A model generated the notes under the pieces. The model saw only the letters and a program-made list of their open reading frames with translations. It ran no database searches and was not told where the DNA came from. From assembly GCF_001632365.1 (NCBI RefSeq), contig NW_024468534.1, forward strand, positions 362,133-426,132: a stretch of 64,000 nt of DNA, given 5' to 3'. Below, one piece after another: positions 1 to 11,893 of this stretch. A program made the position numbers and the translations under genes. Origin of the DNA: Laetiporus sulphureus 93-53 (taxonomy: Eukaryota > Basidiomycota > Agaricomycetes > Polyporales > Laetiporaceae). The first letter of the stretch is position 1. Every line of letters starts with the position of its first letter.

Positions 1-2159
1 CTGAGCATATCGACCTGCCCACCGTCCTAATGAACCCCACCAATCCACCGTCAATACCATGCTCTCCAGAGCGCAACCTCGCTCGTCCGAGGAGTACACC
101 GTAAGATTGAATCCTTTTCCCGCAGCGGGCGCTGTAGGAGGCAGGAATGGCCCGGATGCATGTGAGTGCAAAAGGATCGGCTTGCGTGGACTATGAGGGT
201 CAAGTGAGAAGTAGTGTGTCTCAGACTGGTGGGAGGTGTGTTGGAGGATGGGGACAAACTGTGCATCTGTGTGGACAGCACAGTTAGCCTCCAGGTCTCC
301 ACAATGGGGGGATGATGAACAGGTATCAAACAGAACCAACCTGAACAAGATGATTCATCCTTCAGCTGAGGAGTGAGCCGGTATACAAGCAGAGAGCTTG
401 ATAACAGCTTGGGAAACGAGACTTGTGTCCAAAGTGGACTTCCCGAAAAATGAAGCTTCACCCTCGACCACGCAAGATCTACGTTAACTTAGTATTGCCT
501 CACGCCCGTTAAATGAGAGCTGCTCACCTAATACTCCAATATCACTCACAACCACATCGGCGGAACTGAATCCAGCAACAATCCAACCCCTTCCATCCGC
601 ACCCTCTACGTGGACTGCAACATAGCTCTGCTCTTCTCGCCCTGCCTCTACATCAGCAGCAAATACGACCACTCCCTCACTCTCATCCGTCCCCTCATCT
701 GGGACTGGGAACGACATGCCTGCAATTGGCTCCGGAACGAGTTTCAACACTGTTGGGGAAAGATTTGTACATGTCTCAAAAGGTGATCTGGAGCATTGGA
801 AGACTGAGACACGTAAAGGAAGGGGAGTATGCGGTGATATCGGCGCTAAGGATCCGCGGGAGAGGTACAGCGTGAATTTGGTTCTCGGTTGCAGAGGAAT
901 CGGGAGGAAATATGTGCGCGAGCCCGAGAAGGACGGCTGGCGTAATACCAGCGATGAGGACGCGCCAAGGTATTCGACCTCACCACCGTTGACGTCAAAG
1001 CTGCTCGTTCGTGTGGCACCTTCTGGAAGTGTGTGCCCATCTCTCAGCCACCGATCAAGTGCCTTTCCCCGTTCTGTCGGTGACGATTGCGATACAGCGG
1101 CAAGCTCGATTGCGGCTCTCGCTATGCGCCAGCGCACCTGGTGGCACCACACCATCTCCTTATGTCCTACACCAGTCCATGCGCCCTCTAATGCGCTCGT
1201 GAACACTGTCCGCCGGTACGTCTCTTGCATTGGCTTCGACACAGGTATGATGCAAGACTCTGCGGGAACGAGCAGGTCGGTCGCACCTCCGCAAAGAGAG
1301 ATAATTGGTGTCGGGTCCTCAGCCAGAATGCGTCGGTTGGACGCGAAGATGGTGTCGACGCGACGGTCGAGTCGGGCGGGTGGAAGTTTGTGCGGGGTGG
1401 ACATCGTTATAATGGCAGATATGTTCGGGTGGGGGAGTAGAGCAGTGGCCACTGTTCCGCCCATCGAGTGCGCAAGCACAATCACGGATGTTGGTTCAGG
1501 ATAGAGAGCGAGGATGTAGCTGATAGCTGCCCGTGCATAGCTCGTTTCGGCATCAAGAGTAGGCCCATGAAATGCAGAAAGATCCTCGTTAAATTCCACT
1601 AAATCATATTGAATGAGTTTCGATGCATACACACCACAGAGATGTGCATACGTGCGAAGAAATCCAGATGTTTATAAGAGTGAGATTCGAACTCCGAAGA
1701 GATGTGGTAGGGAGAAGAGAAGAACTGACGAGTCGCCGAGGACGCTATAGACCGAACTTGGTGTGACGAACCCGCATTCCCAGGGATAAAGAGAACTGGC
1801 GATCCATGAAGCTGGGCTGGTGCTCAGTCAATCTCCACGGGAATATGGACAAGAAGCCGAGGCAGATGACACGTCGGACAGCACCCTGCCGCTAGCATAC
1901 AATGAACCGTTTCCAGACATACCTCAGAGGGGGACTCCCATCCAACTTCGCGGTACAGATACAGCGAATATCGTGAGGCCAGTGGCGTCCAGCGGTCATT
2001 GAAAGCGGCTTGGAGAACATAGGATGGCGACATCCAGGACATTCGACAGCCCTGGGGTGACAAAGAAGAGATAATGTCGGAGCCTGCATGATACAAAAGG
2101 AAAACGCAAGATAATGAGAATACACTGATAAAGACGAGCACAACGAAAGGAGATCGCAT
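1..2159 (-). CDS. BST1: GPI inositol-deacylase (PGAP1/Bst1), 3' end cut by window
   Basis: ER-membrane lipase that removes the inositol acyl chain from GPI anchors so that GPI proteins can leave the ER. The start ATG at 2159 opens a hydrophobic signal-anchor (residues about 3-22), followed by [10 protein letters not shown] and [16 protein letters not shown] blocks typical of the family. Exon 2 carries [11 protein letters not shown]. The nucleophile-elbow serine lies in VLAHSMGG near residue 180. Exons: 1923-2159, 1652-1811, 528-1598, 341-478 and 1-266. All junctions keep frame, and the join at 1599/1651 restores [16 protein letters not shown]. About 624 residues are visible; the C-terminal multi-membrane part lies beyond base 1. 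Family identity is sure; exon 1/2 donor choice is slightly less so. Confidence 0.92.
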
Positions 2160-2758
2160 TGAGGCTCGACTAAGAGAAGTGCGCCAGAAGGGCGTCTAAG
2201 TAGTATCCGGAGCGAAGTTCCCGCGGAGGTTGAATGAGACTACATAACTGTACGCACAGTTCCGTTCAAGTCGACGGATAATCTTTTGCTCTTGTAATCA
2301 GGCACTTCAAATATTGTTAGGAGTAATACAATTTGTCGCTATTAGTGGAGACGGGCGTCTGATGCAGGTCATGTTGCATTCTGCCAGGATTCCACCAACA
2401 CGTCTGCTCGACGCCCACGCCTTCGACAGCAACCACCAGCCTACCAGAACTGGTTTGTCTGGAGCGCGCTCGCTGCTTTCCAACTCATCACATCGGTCGT
2501 CGAGCCTGAGCGACCGCCTTGCCTCCTGAGATCTTTTGTCGAGGTCCTTGCAGGCTCCATCGGACGCACAGAGGCAACATTCATCTCGCCATAGACCTTG
2601 TGCGGCCTGCCTAGCTAGCGCCAGTTGTCCGGAAGATTTGACAGTATAGAAAGAGTTGTAGTTATTGTTGGAGGTTACCACTCGGTGCGATACGTTGTTT
2701 GCTCAAGCTCAATATCGATCATTCAACTGTTGCTCAGACGTTTGCAGGTTTTGCCAGG
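2160..2758. promoter_or_regulatory. Shared upstream region of BST1 and the CorA transporter
   Basis: A 599-bp gap between divergently transcribed genes, so it must hold both promoters and 5' UTRs. Short open frames occur on both strands but none looks like protein. I see no convincing TATA box or repeated motif. Confidence 0.5.
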
Positions 2759-5217
2759 ATGACTTCACCAGATACCCCTTCCACGCTCTCAAGCAACATT
2801 AGTAGCTCGCCCATGCCCATTCGTCCTTCTTCTGAGCATTCACATTCACATTCGCCCGATCGTCTTCGCCGCCGAAATAGTGAGATCGAAGATCATGACC
2901 CATCTGTTTCCCACTCACGACCACGCCTTTCTCCAACGCTCGCGCGCTCCTACAATCCCAATGATCCCGATATGCTCGAGCGGCAGCGTGCCATGGATGC
3001 CGACATGGCCATGCAGCTGTCCCGTGCACGCAGCAACACCATCGTATCTGCCATTTCACCCACTATATCACCCATAGGTCCTGGCCCTCGCCCTCTTTCC
3101 ACAACTGCGGAGACGTCCCTACAGTTCCCGGCACTCTCGCTGCAGGAAGAGCAGGACATGGCTGACGCGCAAGGACGGCCATACTCGGACTCTGATTCCG
3201 ATCGCGCTGACTATCACCCTGGTCCGGCACCAGAAGTGCTCCTTAATCACCTCAGCGCCGCTCATGATCCTTCACTTCTTGTATCAATGGACACTGCAGA
3301 CATAGAGGGGGGACTGCCGATGTACCAAGCGAGCGTTGGTGCTACGCCACCGGAGCGGCAACAGTATGACTTCGAGCCAATGGAGGCATTCGCGCGCGAG
3401 GAAAAGATCAAGCTCGGTATTCAGTCCCCAGCATCACCATTGGCTTCAGGGAGTTTTTTCGGTAAGCCTCAAGCTCAACAGGTGCAGGTGTCCGGAGTGG
3501 AGACCAACGAGCCCGTTGCAAGTTCAAGCGGACACTTCACCATCCCTCGAACGCGTCATCGCAAGCTCTCCCAGAGCGCCCCCGCACCACGCCGCGGGAA
3601 GCTTGCTCTGTTCGAGCAGCCAGGCGCAGTCCCTCCCACGTCTGGGACGACGCTGAGTGTTGTACCGTCCTATGACAATCTGAATGATCTCATCAGTGGC
3701 GTCGCTTCTGGAGGCGGGACGGGTATTGGGGGACATGGAGTAGGCGCGTCTGGGACCGGTCACGACAGGCCATATCGGTTCTCATTCTATTCTAATGCAC
3801 TGAGCGCTACGATACATGCACGCAGCCTCAGCGAATTGCCTGCTGAGGGCCAAAGTTTCGAGGATCTATTTACGGGACGTCAGCCTTCTCTTCAGAAAGT
3901 CAACGCCCAAATGTTCAGGCCTACTGTAAATGGGAAGACAGGTACAGCCGGCGCGGCGGGTCCCGGCTCAGGGACACGTTCATCAGCATCTACACCAGCT
4001 CCCGGAGGCTATGGAAAAGCACCCGGTGCAGGCATAGAGGGCAGCCCCGATATCTACACCTGGTGGCTGGACGTGCTATCTCCGACGGACGAAGAGATGA
4101 GGTTGTTGAGTAAGGTAATGTTGGTGTTTATACTGGGCCATAACACAGACGCCTAACGGCGAATTTGCAGGTGTTCGGTATTCATCCATTGACCACTGAG
4201 GATATTCAAATGGAAGAAACGCGGGAGAAAATCGAGTTGTTCCGGAACTATTACCTGGTATGCTTCCGCGGCTTTGATCAAGACCCTTACAGCCCGACAT
4301 ACTTGGAACCACTGAACATGTACATCATCGTATTTCGCGAGGGCATTCTGTCGGTGCGTCGTCGACATGTTACATTCCTCCTGCACAGAAGCACCAACAC
4401 GATAGCTGGCGAATATAGTTCCACTTTCGACCCACACCACACCCTCAGAACGTACGGCGGCGGATCAAGCAGCTCAAGGACTACATCAGCGTGACGTCTG
4501 ACTGGATCTCATATGCACTGATTGACGACATAACGGATGCATTCGGACCCCTCATCCAGGGCATTGAGTACGAGGTCGACAGCATCGATGAGTTGGTCCT
4601 GATCTTGAAGGATGCAGAACAGAGTGACATGTTGAGGAGGTAAGGCAGATGAATATCGTAATCTCACGTTGGAGCTGATGCAGATTCATCCAGAATTGGC
4701 ACTTGTCGCAAGAAAGTCATGGGCCTTCTGAGGCTTGTGGGTAACAAGGCCGATGTCGTCAAGGGTCTCGCTAAGCGATGCAATGAAAATTGGCGGGTTG
4801 CACCGACTTCGGATATTGTTAGCGTGCTGTGGTACTGTCGTTGATTCTTGCTAACCATGTTTTCCCCTGCAGGGTCTATATCTTTCCGACATTCAAGACC
4901 ACTTGATCACTATGACTCAGAACTTGAACCATTACGAGAAGATCCTTTCGCGTTCTCACTCAAACTACCTCGCACAAATCTCCATAGAAATGACAGAGGC
5001 GAACAACCAGATTAACGATGTCCTCTCCAAGCTCACTGCGCTTGGTACGGTGCTAATTCCGATGAATTTGGTGACCGGGCTGTGGGGCATGAACGTGCAC
5101 GTACCCGGACAAGACCTCCAGACGGGTTACGTGTGGTTTGGCTCGATCATCGGCGCGCTTGCAGCGTTTGCTATCATCGCTGGATGGTCCACGTACAAGC
5201 TGATGGTGCACCGGTGA
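2759..5217 (+). CDS. CorA-family Mg2+ transporter (ALR/MNR2 type)
   Basis: Membrane channel for Mg2+ (possibly other divalent ions) at the plasma or vacuolar membrane. Five exons: 2759-4114, 4171-4353, 4419-4639, 4694-4817 and 4873-5217, giving 742 aa. The first ~450 residues are Ser/Pro-rich and disordered, with a start at the ATG of MTSPDTPS. The soluble CorA domain follows (FGIHPLTTEDI, then a long helix with RRIGTCRKKVMGLLRLVGNK). Two C-terminal membrane segments end the protein, with the diagnostic GMN signature in GLWGMNVHVPGQ just after the first. The long N-terminal tail and the VPGQ after GMN resemble fungal Alr/Mnr2 rather than mitochondrial Mrs2. Which membrane it serves cannot be read from the sequence. 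Confidence 0.93.
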
Positions 5218-6104
5218 CACTGTGCTCTGTTCATTTCGATGTGTTGGATAGGGTTTGGGTATTCTAGCACGACCTTCATGATAGAGCACGGACCGCGCCT
5301 TGACATACATGCAATTTTGTAACATTTATGACCGGTCTCGTACCCAGCACATACATCATAATCATTTGAACGTCTCATTTGGCGTTTCACAGCATGATCT
5401 AGGTTTGGATGATACACTGGTCAAGTGCTCTTAGTGCGACGTCGCTTGATATACAGGCAACGGTGAGATTGTTAGAAAGGACATGTTCATCTTGCACCTC
5501 GTTTGCGATGCATGGCTGCATGCGTCACGTACGTCTGGGTATGGCTGCGAATTTGGCGTGTCAATGCTGGCTGCCATTGGGACGTAAGTGGTGTGTATGG
5601 ACTGCATGCTACATGCGTGGTAGCCTCCAAGCGGTTCGTTGCCAGTGAGGCGCTTTCTTGTAGGTAGCATTGAGTCCGCGCATGGGCCACTTTGCAAATA
5701 GTAGATCTAAAAGCCATATGATGCTTCTCTGCCCCCGCTGAGATGCAAGATACGGAACCCTTAGCATGAACGGCGACGAACTTGGGCCAGGCCTATCCAT
5801 ACCGCCACCTGAGCGATCTGTGAATTGCTCCTCCGTAAAATGATGAACCGTGTGCTCACTATTCTATGTGAGAACCAGTGCACCGTACACTTGTTGGGTC
5901 ATGAATATTGTCTTGTGACAATGCATTCAAAGGCACGTATTCCGTTCTACCTTCTTTTGCCTCCATATGGTGTTGTCAGTTCAGAGGCAGCGTATTCAGA
6001 TTCTGGATTTCCTTCATACCAAGCATGAACAAGATCAATAATCGTAAGTCCATTCTCTTCTATTCTCTTCTGACGCGTCCGATCGCTCAGATAATGTTCT
6101 ATAG
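5218..6104. other. Intergenic stretch without a supported gene
   Basis: Holds the 3' UTR of the Mg2+ transporter and then about 800 bp in which both strands carry only short open frames without recognisable protein character. A perfect GTAAGT donor sits at 6044 after a short ATG-led stretch starting at 6025, with a possible acceptor ending at 6104. This could be the first exon and intron of the next gene, but its phase does not fit the downstream frame. Confidence 0.5.
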
Positions 6105-7257
6105 GGTCAGCTGCGCACGCTCGAGGCGGTCGCACGCAAATGCCAGACGGAGCTCCCGCGGACTTGGTACCGTACCGAGCTCATAGACACCTGGGTAACC
6201 AGCAGGCTGCAAGGGCTGGCCCAGAATGAAGCCAACCTCGTCCGCGCCCTTACGCGGCTCAATCAAATGGTGCCGCTCGAGCCTTCCAACGGACAAGTCT
6301 ACGTAGCGGCGCTCCAGGAAGCGAAATCCTCCTCGTTTGGGCGCGGGCAATGCTCGGCGACGGCTTCAGCACAGTGTGGCGATACTATGAGGAGGATTAC
6401 CCCGCGCCTCCCGACGCAGCCATCCCGCCCGCCGTCGCCGAGCCAGCAGAACAAGTCCCGCCAGAGGTAAGTCTCGACGCCTAGCGCTAAGGATTCTCCG
6501 GCTAACCTCGTCCCAGCCCGCTTCCGGATCCTCCAGCGTCCGCGTCGCCCGCCCAGCCCCCTCATTCGCCGCGTCCCCTCCCTTGAATGACGTCCTGGCA
6601 TTGCGCGGAGGTCCCGAGCCGTCGTCATCCGCGCCTGTCGCCCCTTCCACGCGTGCCGCCCGCCCGCGTCCACGCCCCGCGTACGTGCGCATTCTCCTCG
6701 AGCCCCTGACTCATTCCCCCAAAACCCGGTTCGCGGAAGTATGGCGCGCAGACCAGCCGTGTGAGATGTGTGCGGAAGAGGGCCGCCGGTGCCTCTGGGA
6801 CGGGTGTGGGCATAGCTGCAAGCGATGCCACGTGCTACATAGTAATTGCACGCTCGGGTTCCGTAATGACCCCCCGTCTCCTCACCGTAAGTACTCCCCC
6901 TTCTCACAGTTGCTTGTGTGCTAATGCACCCTTGCTGCTGGCGGCGACGTCGACCTACTACGGCCTCAAGGGTGCTATTCCCCGGATCCCTATATTGATG
7001 GGGTGGCCATTGTATGGTCCGCATGCCTCAACTCGTGGAGCGTTACCGGCAGACTTGAATCCTGCACTGCACGCTTCGACACGCCGACAGACAGAGTCAC
7101 TGCCTGCACGCTGGCAGAAGCGCACCATGACTGCACATGTCTCAGATGCGCCGACAGGGAAGTGTGCCCGCATGATGCTGCCGCCCGTTCGTCTGCGGAA
7201 GAGCAAGAGTGGATGGGTCAAGTAATCACAGGAAGAACAAGGCCTGTCTTTTGCTAG
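6105..7257 (+). CDS. Cysteine-rich protein with a Zn-cluster-like motif, probably frameshifted
   Basis: An intact model exists from the ATG at 6350 with exons 6350-6466, 6517-6886 and 6971-7257 (257 aa). It has a Pro-rich middle and then PCEMCAEEGRRC...CKRCHVLHSNC, a C-x2-C-x6-C ... C-x2-C-x6-C layout reminiscent of fungal Zn2Cys6 clusters. A second Cys/His-rich stretch lies near the C-terminus. Upstream, 6105-6320 has protein-like, amphipathic coding sequence (LRTLEAVARKCQTELPRTW and onward) in another frame. That frame would run naturally into ILLVWARAML if one base were added near 6322. The gene is therefore either frameshifted or begins downstream. Such proteins recur in Agaricomycete genomes as uncharacterised families; function is unknown. 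No normal first exon could be joined in frame. Confidence 0.5.
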
Positions 7258-8656
7258 GACCTGAGTACACCTATTTCTCGCTTTTCACACTGCATTGTGG
7301 TGATGGCTACCATTACATATTTTACTCATCATGAATCTCGTCACTTTTGAGCATGGCGTTGAGCAGTGTATAGACATCAACAGTTTGTGCAACGAACTGT
7401 AGCTGCGTAGCCACACGCTCCGCATTCAATAATACTAACACATCGGACTGCACAAATGGTCTCTCCAGGCTTCTTGTAATCGATGCTGCTGTCGAACTTC
7501 AGTTCGTTGTCCAATAAAGCGGGAATACGAACATCGTTCCGAGTCGTAAAGCCGCGCCCGCAAGGCGTGGACGATCCAATTGTTCGTCTCGGAGATGCTG
7601 CTAATGTGCGTCTAACATGCTGGCTTGGCGGCAGAAACGAGATGAAGTACAAGTTGACAGCCTACATTATGAACAAAAGCACAGACTGGTGGAATTTGCA
7701 GTTCATTCACTTTGAAATGCCTAGATATACCGCATTATCAAGACAGACGGCCGCGGGAGATTATGAGAGACGCCCCTGGCAGGACACTCCGGCGATGACA
7801 TTTCGAAGTGGCGGAGTAAGTTGAACTCAAGTATACTGCGTGAAACTGCTAGTGATGTGAGCGATATCGATGACGGCCATTCGCAAGTCTTCATACCCAG
7901 GTATACGGCCCCACTTATGTGCCAACCATGATCTGACCGAACGCTCCTTCTGTCACCTTGTCAAGGACTCGGCGAACCTGGAAAACCCTTGCCTACAGTC
8001 GTCTCTCTCTCTCTCTGACATTCATCGAGCATCGTGCACTGATGAGCGTTTTTATCCGACGAGAAGGACTTTCATAGAACTTGTAGGCTAAAGTGTCACG
8101 GTTCAATGTCAAGGGTCTGTAAGCAAATATTTTCATCTCCGAGACGCGTTGATGGGATCTTGTATACGTAGTACTATGGTGTCACTCACATCCGACCTCT
8201 GCGTCAATCTTCACATGCAGTGTCTGCTAGTCACTCAAAGCTTCCAGTTGCCTCGCTTTATGGTTGAAATCAGGTGAATTGAGAAAAGCATTTGTACACG
8301 ATGGACGAAAAATCTGGAACCACCTGCTCAAACACTCGTATATTTATGACGATGAAGCGGAGCGAAAGGGAGACAAACGCGACGGTATTTTTGCGTTTCG
8401 ATTGGCATCGGAACGAAGAAATACGATACCACGTAATTTTCGGGGGAAGGGGAATAAAATTCAGAATTGCACTAGACAGTACACAGATGGGAACGAGAAA
8501 GAAAGGATTTCCAGCTGGTCGATACCACAACTGCGGGCTGTGATTGCTGTTATGATTGGTTTACTCTGCATTCCGCTGAGCCACAGTTATCGCCCCGACT
8601 GCTCTGATATCGAGAGCTGTGACTCACCAGCATGAAACAACCCTAGCATAGCAAAT
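7258..8656. other. Gene-sparse region with no supported gene
   Basis: About 1.4 kb with open frames of at most ~120 codons (for example 7483-7824 and 8264-8635 on plus). None has a recognisable domain or plausible splicing partner, and the second lacks an ATG at its apparent start. A short TC dinucleotide run (about seven units) lies at 8002-8016. The right end must hold the 3' UTR of the MYND gene. Confidence 0.5.
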
Positions 8657-10819
8657 TCATGCAGCGTCAGGGTCGCGCAATGGATAAACGTTTACCATGA
8701 GCTCCTTCAGTTCCTGCTTCTGATCTGCCCTGATCTCCACGATGCCGCTCACGAAATCAAAAATCCTTCCTTGCATTGCAGCTTCATGCAGCTTCATCGG
8801 GTCCGCCTTCGCCTTCAGAAAGACATCTTGATATACCTTCCTGAGCATCTCTACCGCATCCGCATCCACTCTGCTGAGCGACATCATATTGGGGATCACC
8901 CCACGAGACGATGCCGAGCCTCGTCTTTGAGTCCGGGAGAAGAAGTCGCCATACGCCTCTTGAACCAGCTCCGAATCCGGTGGTTTTGTACCTTTCTTCC
9001 TATTCTTCACACAATTAACGAATCCATAGTCCCATGCGACAGCGTTCGACATCTGGACACTGCCACGGTCAGATACGGCAAACTGTTTTAAGTGCCAAAC
9101 CGTCTTAAAGCTGGTGGGAGAACCTTCGAGTACGTTCGCCAGATTGGGGATTCTATCCGCTACATTCTTCAGACCATGCCGCTCGAACAGCGCAAAGAGG
9201 TCGGAGAAATTGAACGCATCACAGAGTTCCTTGAAGGAGCACTGTGATCTTTGTCCAGGATGAGCTCGGGAAGAATCTATCAGAGACCGATATAGATCCC
9301 CAAGCTCCCCCTCGGACTCCTCGTCGGGACATGCGCAAAAGCCGAACATCACCCACTGATCTTGCGATGGGCTAAAATGAAGGTTCCACAGTATACTAGC
9401 AGCCATGAGGTAACAGTGAACGGTGTTTTTAGGCCACGTAGACAATATTTCCGTCATCTCCGTTCGTGTGACGCTGTCCGGAAGGCCAGCGTAGCCTTTG
9501 GCACGCAGTAACAACTCGTCCACCGTCGGATCCGGCCGCCGCGGATTCTCCTTGGACCGATTATAGTTTCCGCTACGTTTGTTCTCCTGCGGCTGTTCGG
9601 GCGCTGCTCTCTTCATCATCTCCTTCAGGCTGTCCTGCTGATCCTCCCTAATTGCCACCAGTTCGCTCACGAACTCGAAGATTTTGCCCTTGATCGCAGC
9701 TTCATGCAGTTCGAGTGGATCTGCCTTCTTTTTGAGGAATGCCTCCCTATACACTTTTCTGAGCATCTCCTTCTTCTCCGCATCAGGTTTCCCGTTCGTT
9801 ACGCAATTTGTAAAGCCGTAGTCAGCGGAGGCTTGCTGCTGCAACGGCACAGTATCGCATTCGGAGACAGCAAATTGTTTCAAGTACCAGACCGACTTGA
9901 ACGACGTGGGGGAACCTTCGAGTACTTCTTGCAGATGGGGGATGTTGCTGACGTTGCCCTTCAGACCGTGTCGCTGGAACAGCGACAAGAGGTCGGAGGA
10001 ATTGTATGCATCGCAAAGCTCCGAGAAGGAGCAATGCATGATCGATTCGGGACGTGCAATTAGCGAAAGCATTCGATAAGTCATCCCCAGCCATTTCTCG
10101 GACCATTCATCGGGGCATGCACAAAGTCCAAACAGAATCCATAAGTCCTGCGACGGTTTCGGGCGGAATCCGGATATCACCATGGCTGACATTTGGTAAC
10201 AGTATCTCTTGTTTTTAGGCCACTTAGATACTATCCTCAGCATGTCGGCTTTGGGGAGGTTGGCGGGGAGGTTAGCATAGCGCTTGGCGTGCAGCCATAT
10301 CTCCTCCTCCACGCTTCGTCGAGAAAGTGTCGGATCCAGTATCCACTGGTTTTCCAGAAACCAAGGATAATATCCACCTCGGTGACCCAAAGGCAGCTGC
10401 TCGAACGTTGCCCTAATCTTCTGTATGAGAATACCGTTGAGGCGCCATTCGTGAATCGTTTTGGCCGATATTCCCAACATTTTGATCAGACCTGTGTACA
10501 AGCCAATCAACATTGACTCGTTGGCGGGTACGAGAGCCCTCGAAAACCCGTAGTCTACGCGAGTTTGCACATCTTCCGGGACTTCGTTGTCGTACACGGC
10601 GCGTCCGAGTTTATGTGCAGTGGCGAGTGATCGAGAAGGAGTCAAGGTAACGTCTTGAGCCGGCCCTGTGCCGATGACTTGAGAGATTTTGCAGTCAGTG
10701 GAGTGTTCTTTCCAATGCTTCTTCTGGCAATCCTTGGAGCAATACAAGGCTGTCGGCGCTTTGCAAGCAGAGCAAGTGAGCGTGGTTGAGTTGCCACACC
10801 GAGCGCATGGGTGCGACAT
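8657..10819 (-). CDS. MYND-finger protein with an internally duplicated domain
   Basis: A single-exon gene of 720 aa starting at the ATG at 10819. Residues about 5-43 form a MYND zinc finger: CARC, CSAC, YCSKDC, then QKKHW and a terminal H-x3-C. MYND fingers usually mediate protein-protein contacts. After a ~130-residue linker the protein carries two diverged copies of a ~230-270 residue module, at roughly 175-405 and 440-705. Each copy has CACPDE, a CSF[SK]ELCDA block, LEGSPTSFK[ST]VW[YH]LKQFAVS, a DYGF[TV]NCV block and a closing MLRKVY...KADP...LHEAA helix set. Copy 2 holds a ~35-residue insert before its last helices. No SET domain is visible, so I do not predict a methyltransferase. A shorter paralogue lies just upstream on the same strand. 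Function unknown. Confidence 0.85.
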   Translation of the reverse strand: MSHPCARCGNSTTLTCSACKAPTALYCSKDCQKKHWKEHSTDCKISQVIGTGPAQDVTLTPSRSLATAHKLGRAVYDNEVPEDVQTRVDYGFSRALVPANESMLIGLYTGLIKMLGISAKTIHEWRLNGILIQKIRATFEQLPLGHRGGYYPWFLENQWILDPTLSRRSVEEEIWLHAKRYANLPANLPKADMLRIVSKWPKNKRYCYQMSAMVISGFRPKPSQDLWILFGLCACPDEWSEKWLGMTYRMLSLIARPESIMHCSFSELCDAYNSSDLLSLFQRHGLKGNVSNIPHLQEVLEGSPTSFKSVWYLKQFAVSECDTVPLQQQASADYGFTNCVTNGKPDAEKKEMLRKVYREAFLKKKADPLELHEAAIKGKIFEFVSELVAIREDQQDSLKEMMKRAAPEQPQENKRSGNYNRSKENPRRPDPTVDELLLRAKGYAGLPDSVTRTEMTEILSTWPKNTVHCYLMAASILWNLHFSPSQDQWVMFGFCACPDEESEGELGDLYRSLIDSSRAHPGQRSQCSFKELCDAFNFSDLFALFERHGLKNVADRIPNLANVLEGSPTSFKTVWHLKQFAVSDRGSVQMSNAVAWDYGFVNCVKNRKKGTKPPDSELVQEAYGDFFSRTQRRGSASSRGVIPNMMSLSRVDADAVEMLRKVYQDVFLKAKADPMKLHEAAMQGRIFDFVSGIVEIRADQKQELKELMVNVYPLRDPDAA

Positions 10820-11893
10820 AATCGCAGTTATGGACGATGCCGGCTGCTACACAATGCTGCGCGTCTATCTGTCCCTAGCGATCAAATTGCACATGGATCA
10901 GCATTGACAACGCACGTACTGCCAACATGCCATACAACTGCGACTCACGAAAGGCGATGCAGCTCCTCGAACTTCCTGGTAGTCGCACACTGACCTATCT
11001 ACCTTATGTCTACTACAAAGCCAATCGAGCACAGTGCGCTCGAGGCAAGGTGGTAGTCGTGGGCAGAGAAACCGTGGTTCACGTGAGACAACACCCGAAC
11101 CCAGCCTTTTAAGATGACCTGAGGTTCGTCAAACCTTGAGTTTAAGTTGCTTCTAGAGCTGAACTAGACAGACCTGCTGGCCAACATGTCCACTTGTGGT
11201 CATTGACGATGCGTCGAGTGCGATAGGATTGTCGCAGAGCATGATGCTACAGAATTGGCTTCGTATAAAACACTTCTACTGTTAGATGCAGGCATGCACA
11301 ATTTGGTCCCGCGCCATCCATTGCCAATCAGATGAACTATGTATGTCTCATTGCTTGGATGGCAAGGGAAGAAATTGTAACGGCCATGCGAAATTTCGCA
11401 CCATGACTCACGAGGCTTTTACGTCGAGTCGTCAGTTGACCTCGACACGTGCGCATTGTGATAACGCCGCTGGCGGGCTAAGGAGCAGCTTTCAGGCGGG
11501 ACCTGCTTGACTTGCTATCTCCAGAACAGGAGGAAACTATACAAAGGAGCTGGGAAAAGTAAATAGTAAGATAGCATATATGCTACGGGAGCCGCAGCTC
11601 CTGGAGCAGATATGCATGTATTTGAACGATAACTAGCGCAATGTTTATGCAAGAACATTGAATACAGGTAATAAAAAGAAGAGAACTCTGGTGGGACACC
11701 AGCGAGTGGAAGTCAACATATCCAGAGCGGATTGTTGTTGGGGCCGAAGCGTAACGGAGGCACATTTCAGAGGATACATACAACAAAGAGCCGCGGATCG
11801 ATAGACCACGGGAATTGGGGCGATGATGGAATAGCTGAAGTTGAGATATTCATCGGAAACGTGTCATTAGGACTCGCGATAGGACGCAGCACT
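10820..11893. other. Spacer between the two MYND paralogues
   Basis: A 1.07-kb stretch holding the 5' region of the long MYND gene (right next to 10820) and the 3' region of its paralogue. A TATAAAA-like string occurs near 11273-11279 but sits ~450 bp from the start codon, so I do not assign it. No gene, repeat or leftover MYND sequence was seen. Confidence 0.45.

Noticed and set aside
716..1504. 262-codon open frame on plus, antisense to BST1
   Set aside because: It overlies a BST1 exon with clear family motifs. The frame has no recognisable domain, and its openness follows from codon bias on the other strand.
6299..7024. 241-codon open frame on minus
   Set aside because: Arg/Gly-rich translation typical of antisense reading of GC-rich Pro/Ala coding sequence. 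The plus-strand gene has consistent splice sites and Cys motifs.
7483..7824. 113-codon ATG-led open frame on plus
   Set aside because: No domain, no splicing context, and it stands alone in a gene-sparse stretch. It cannot be told from chance.
8264..8635. 123-codon open frame on plus
   Set aside because: It begins with TTG rather than ATG and has no family character.
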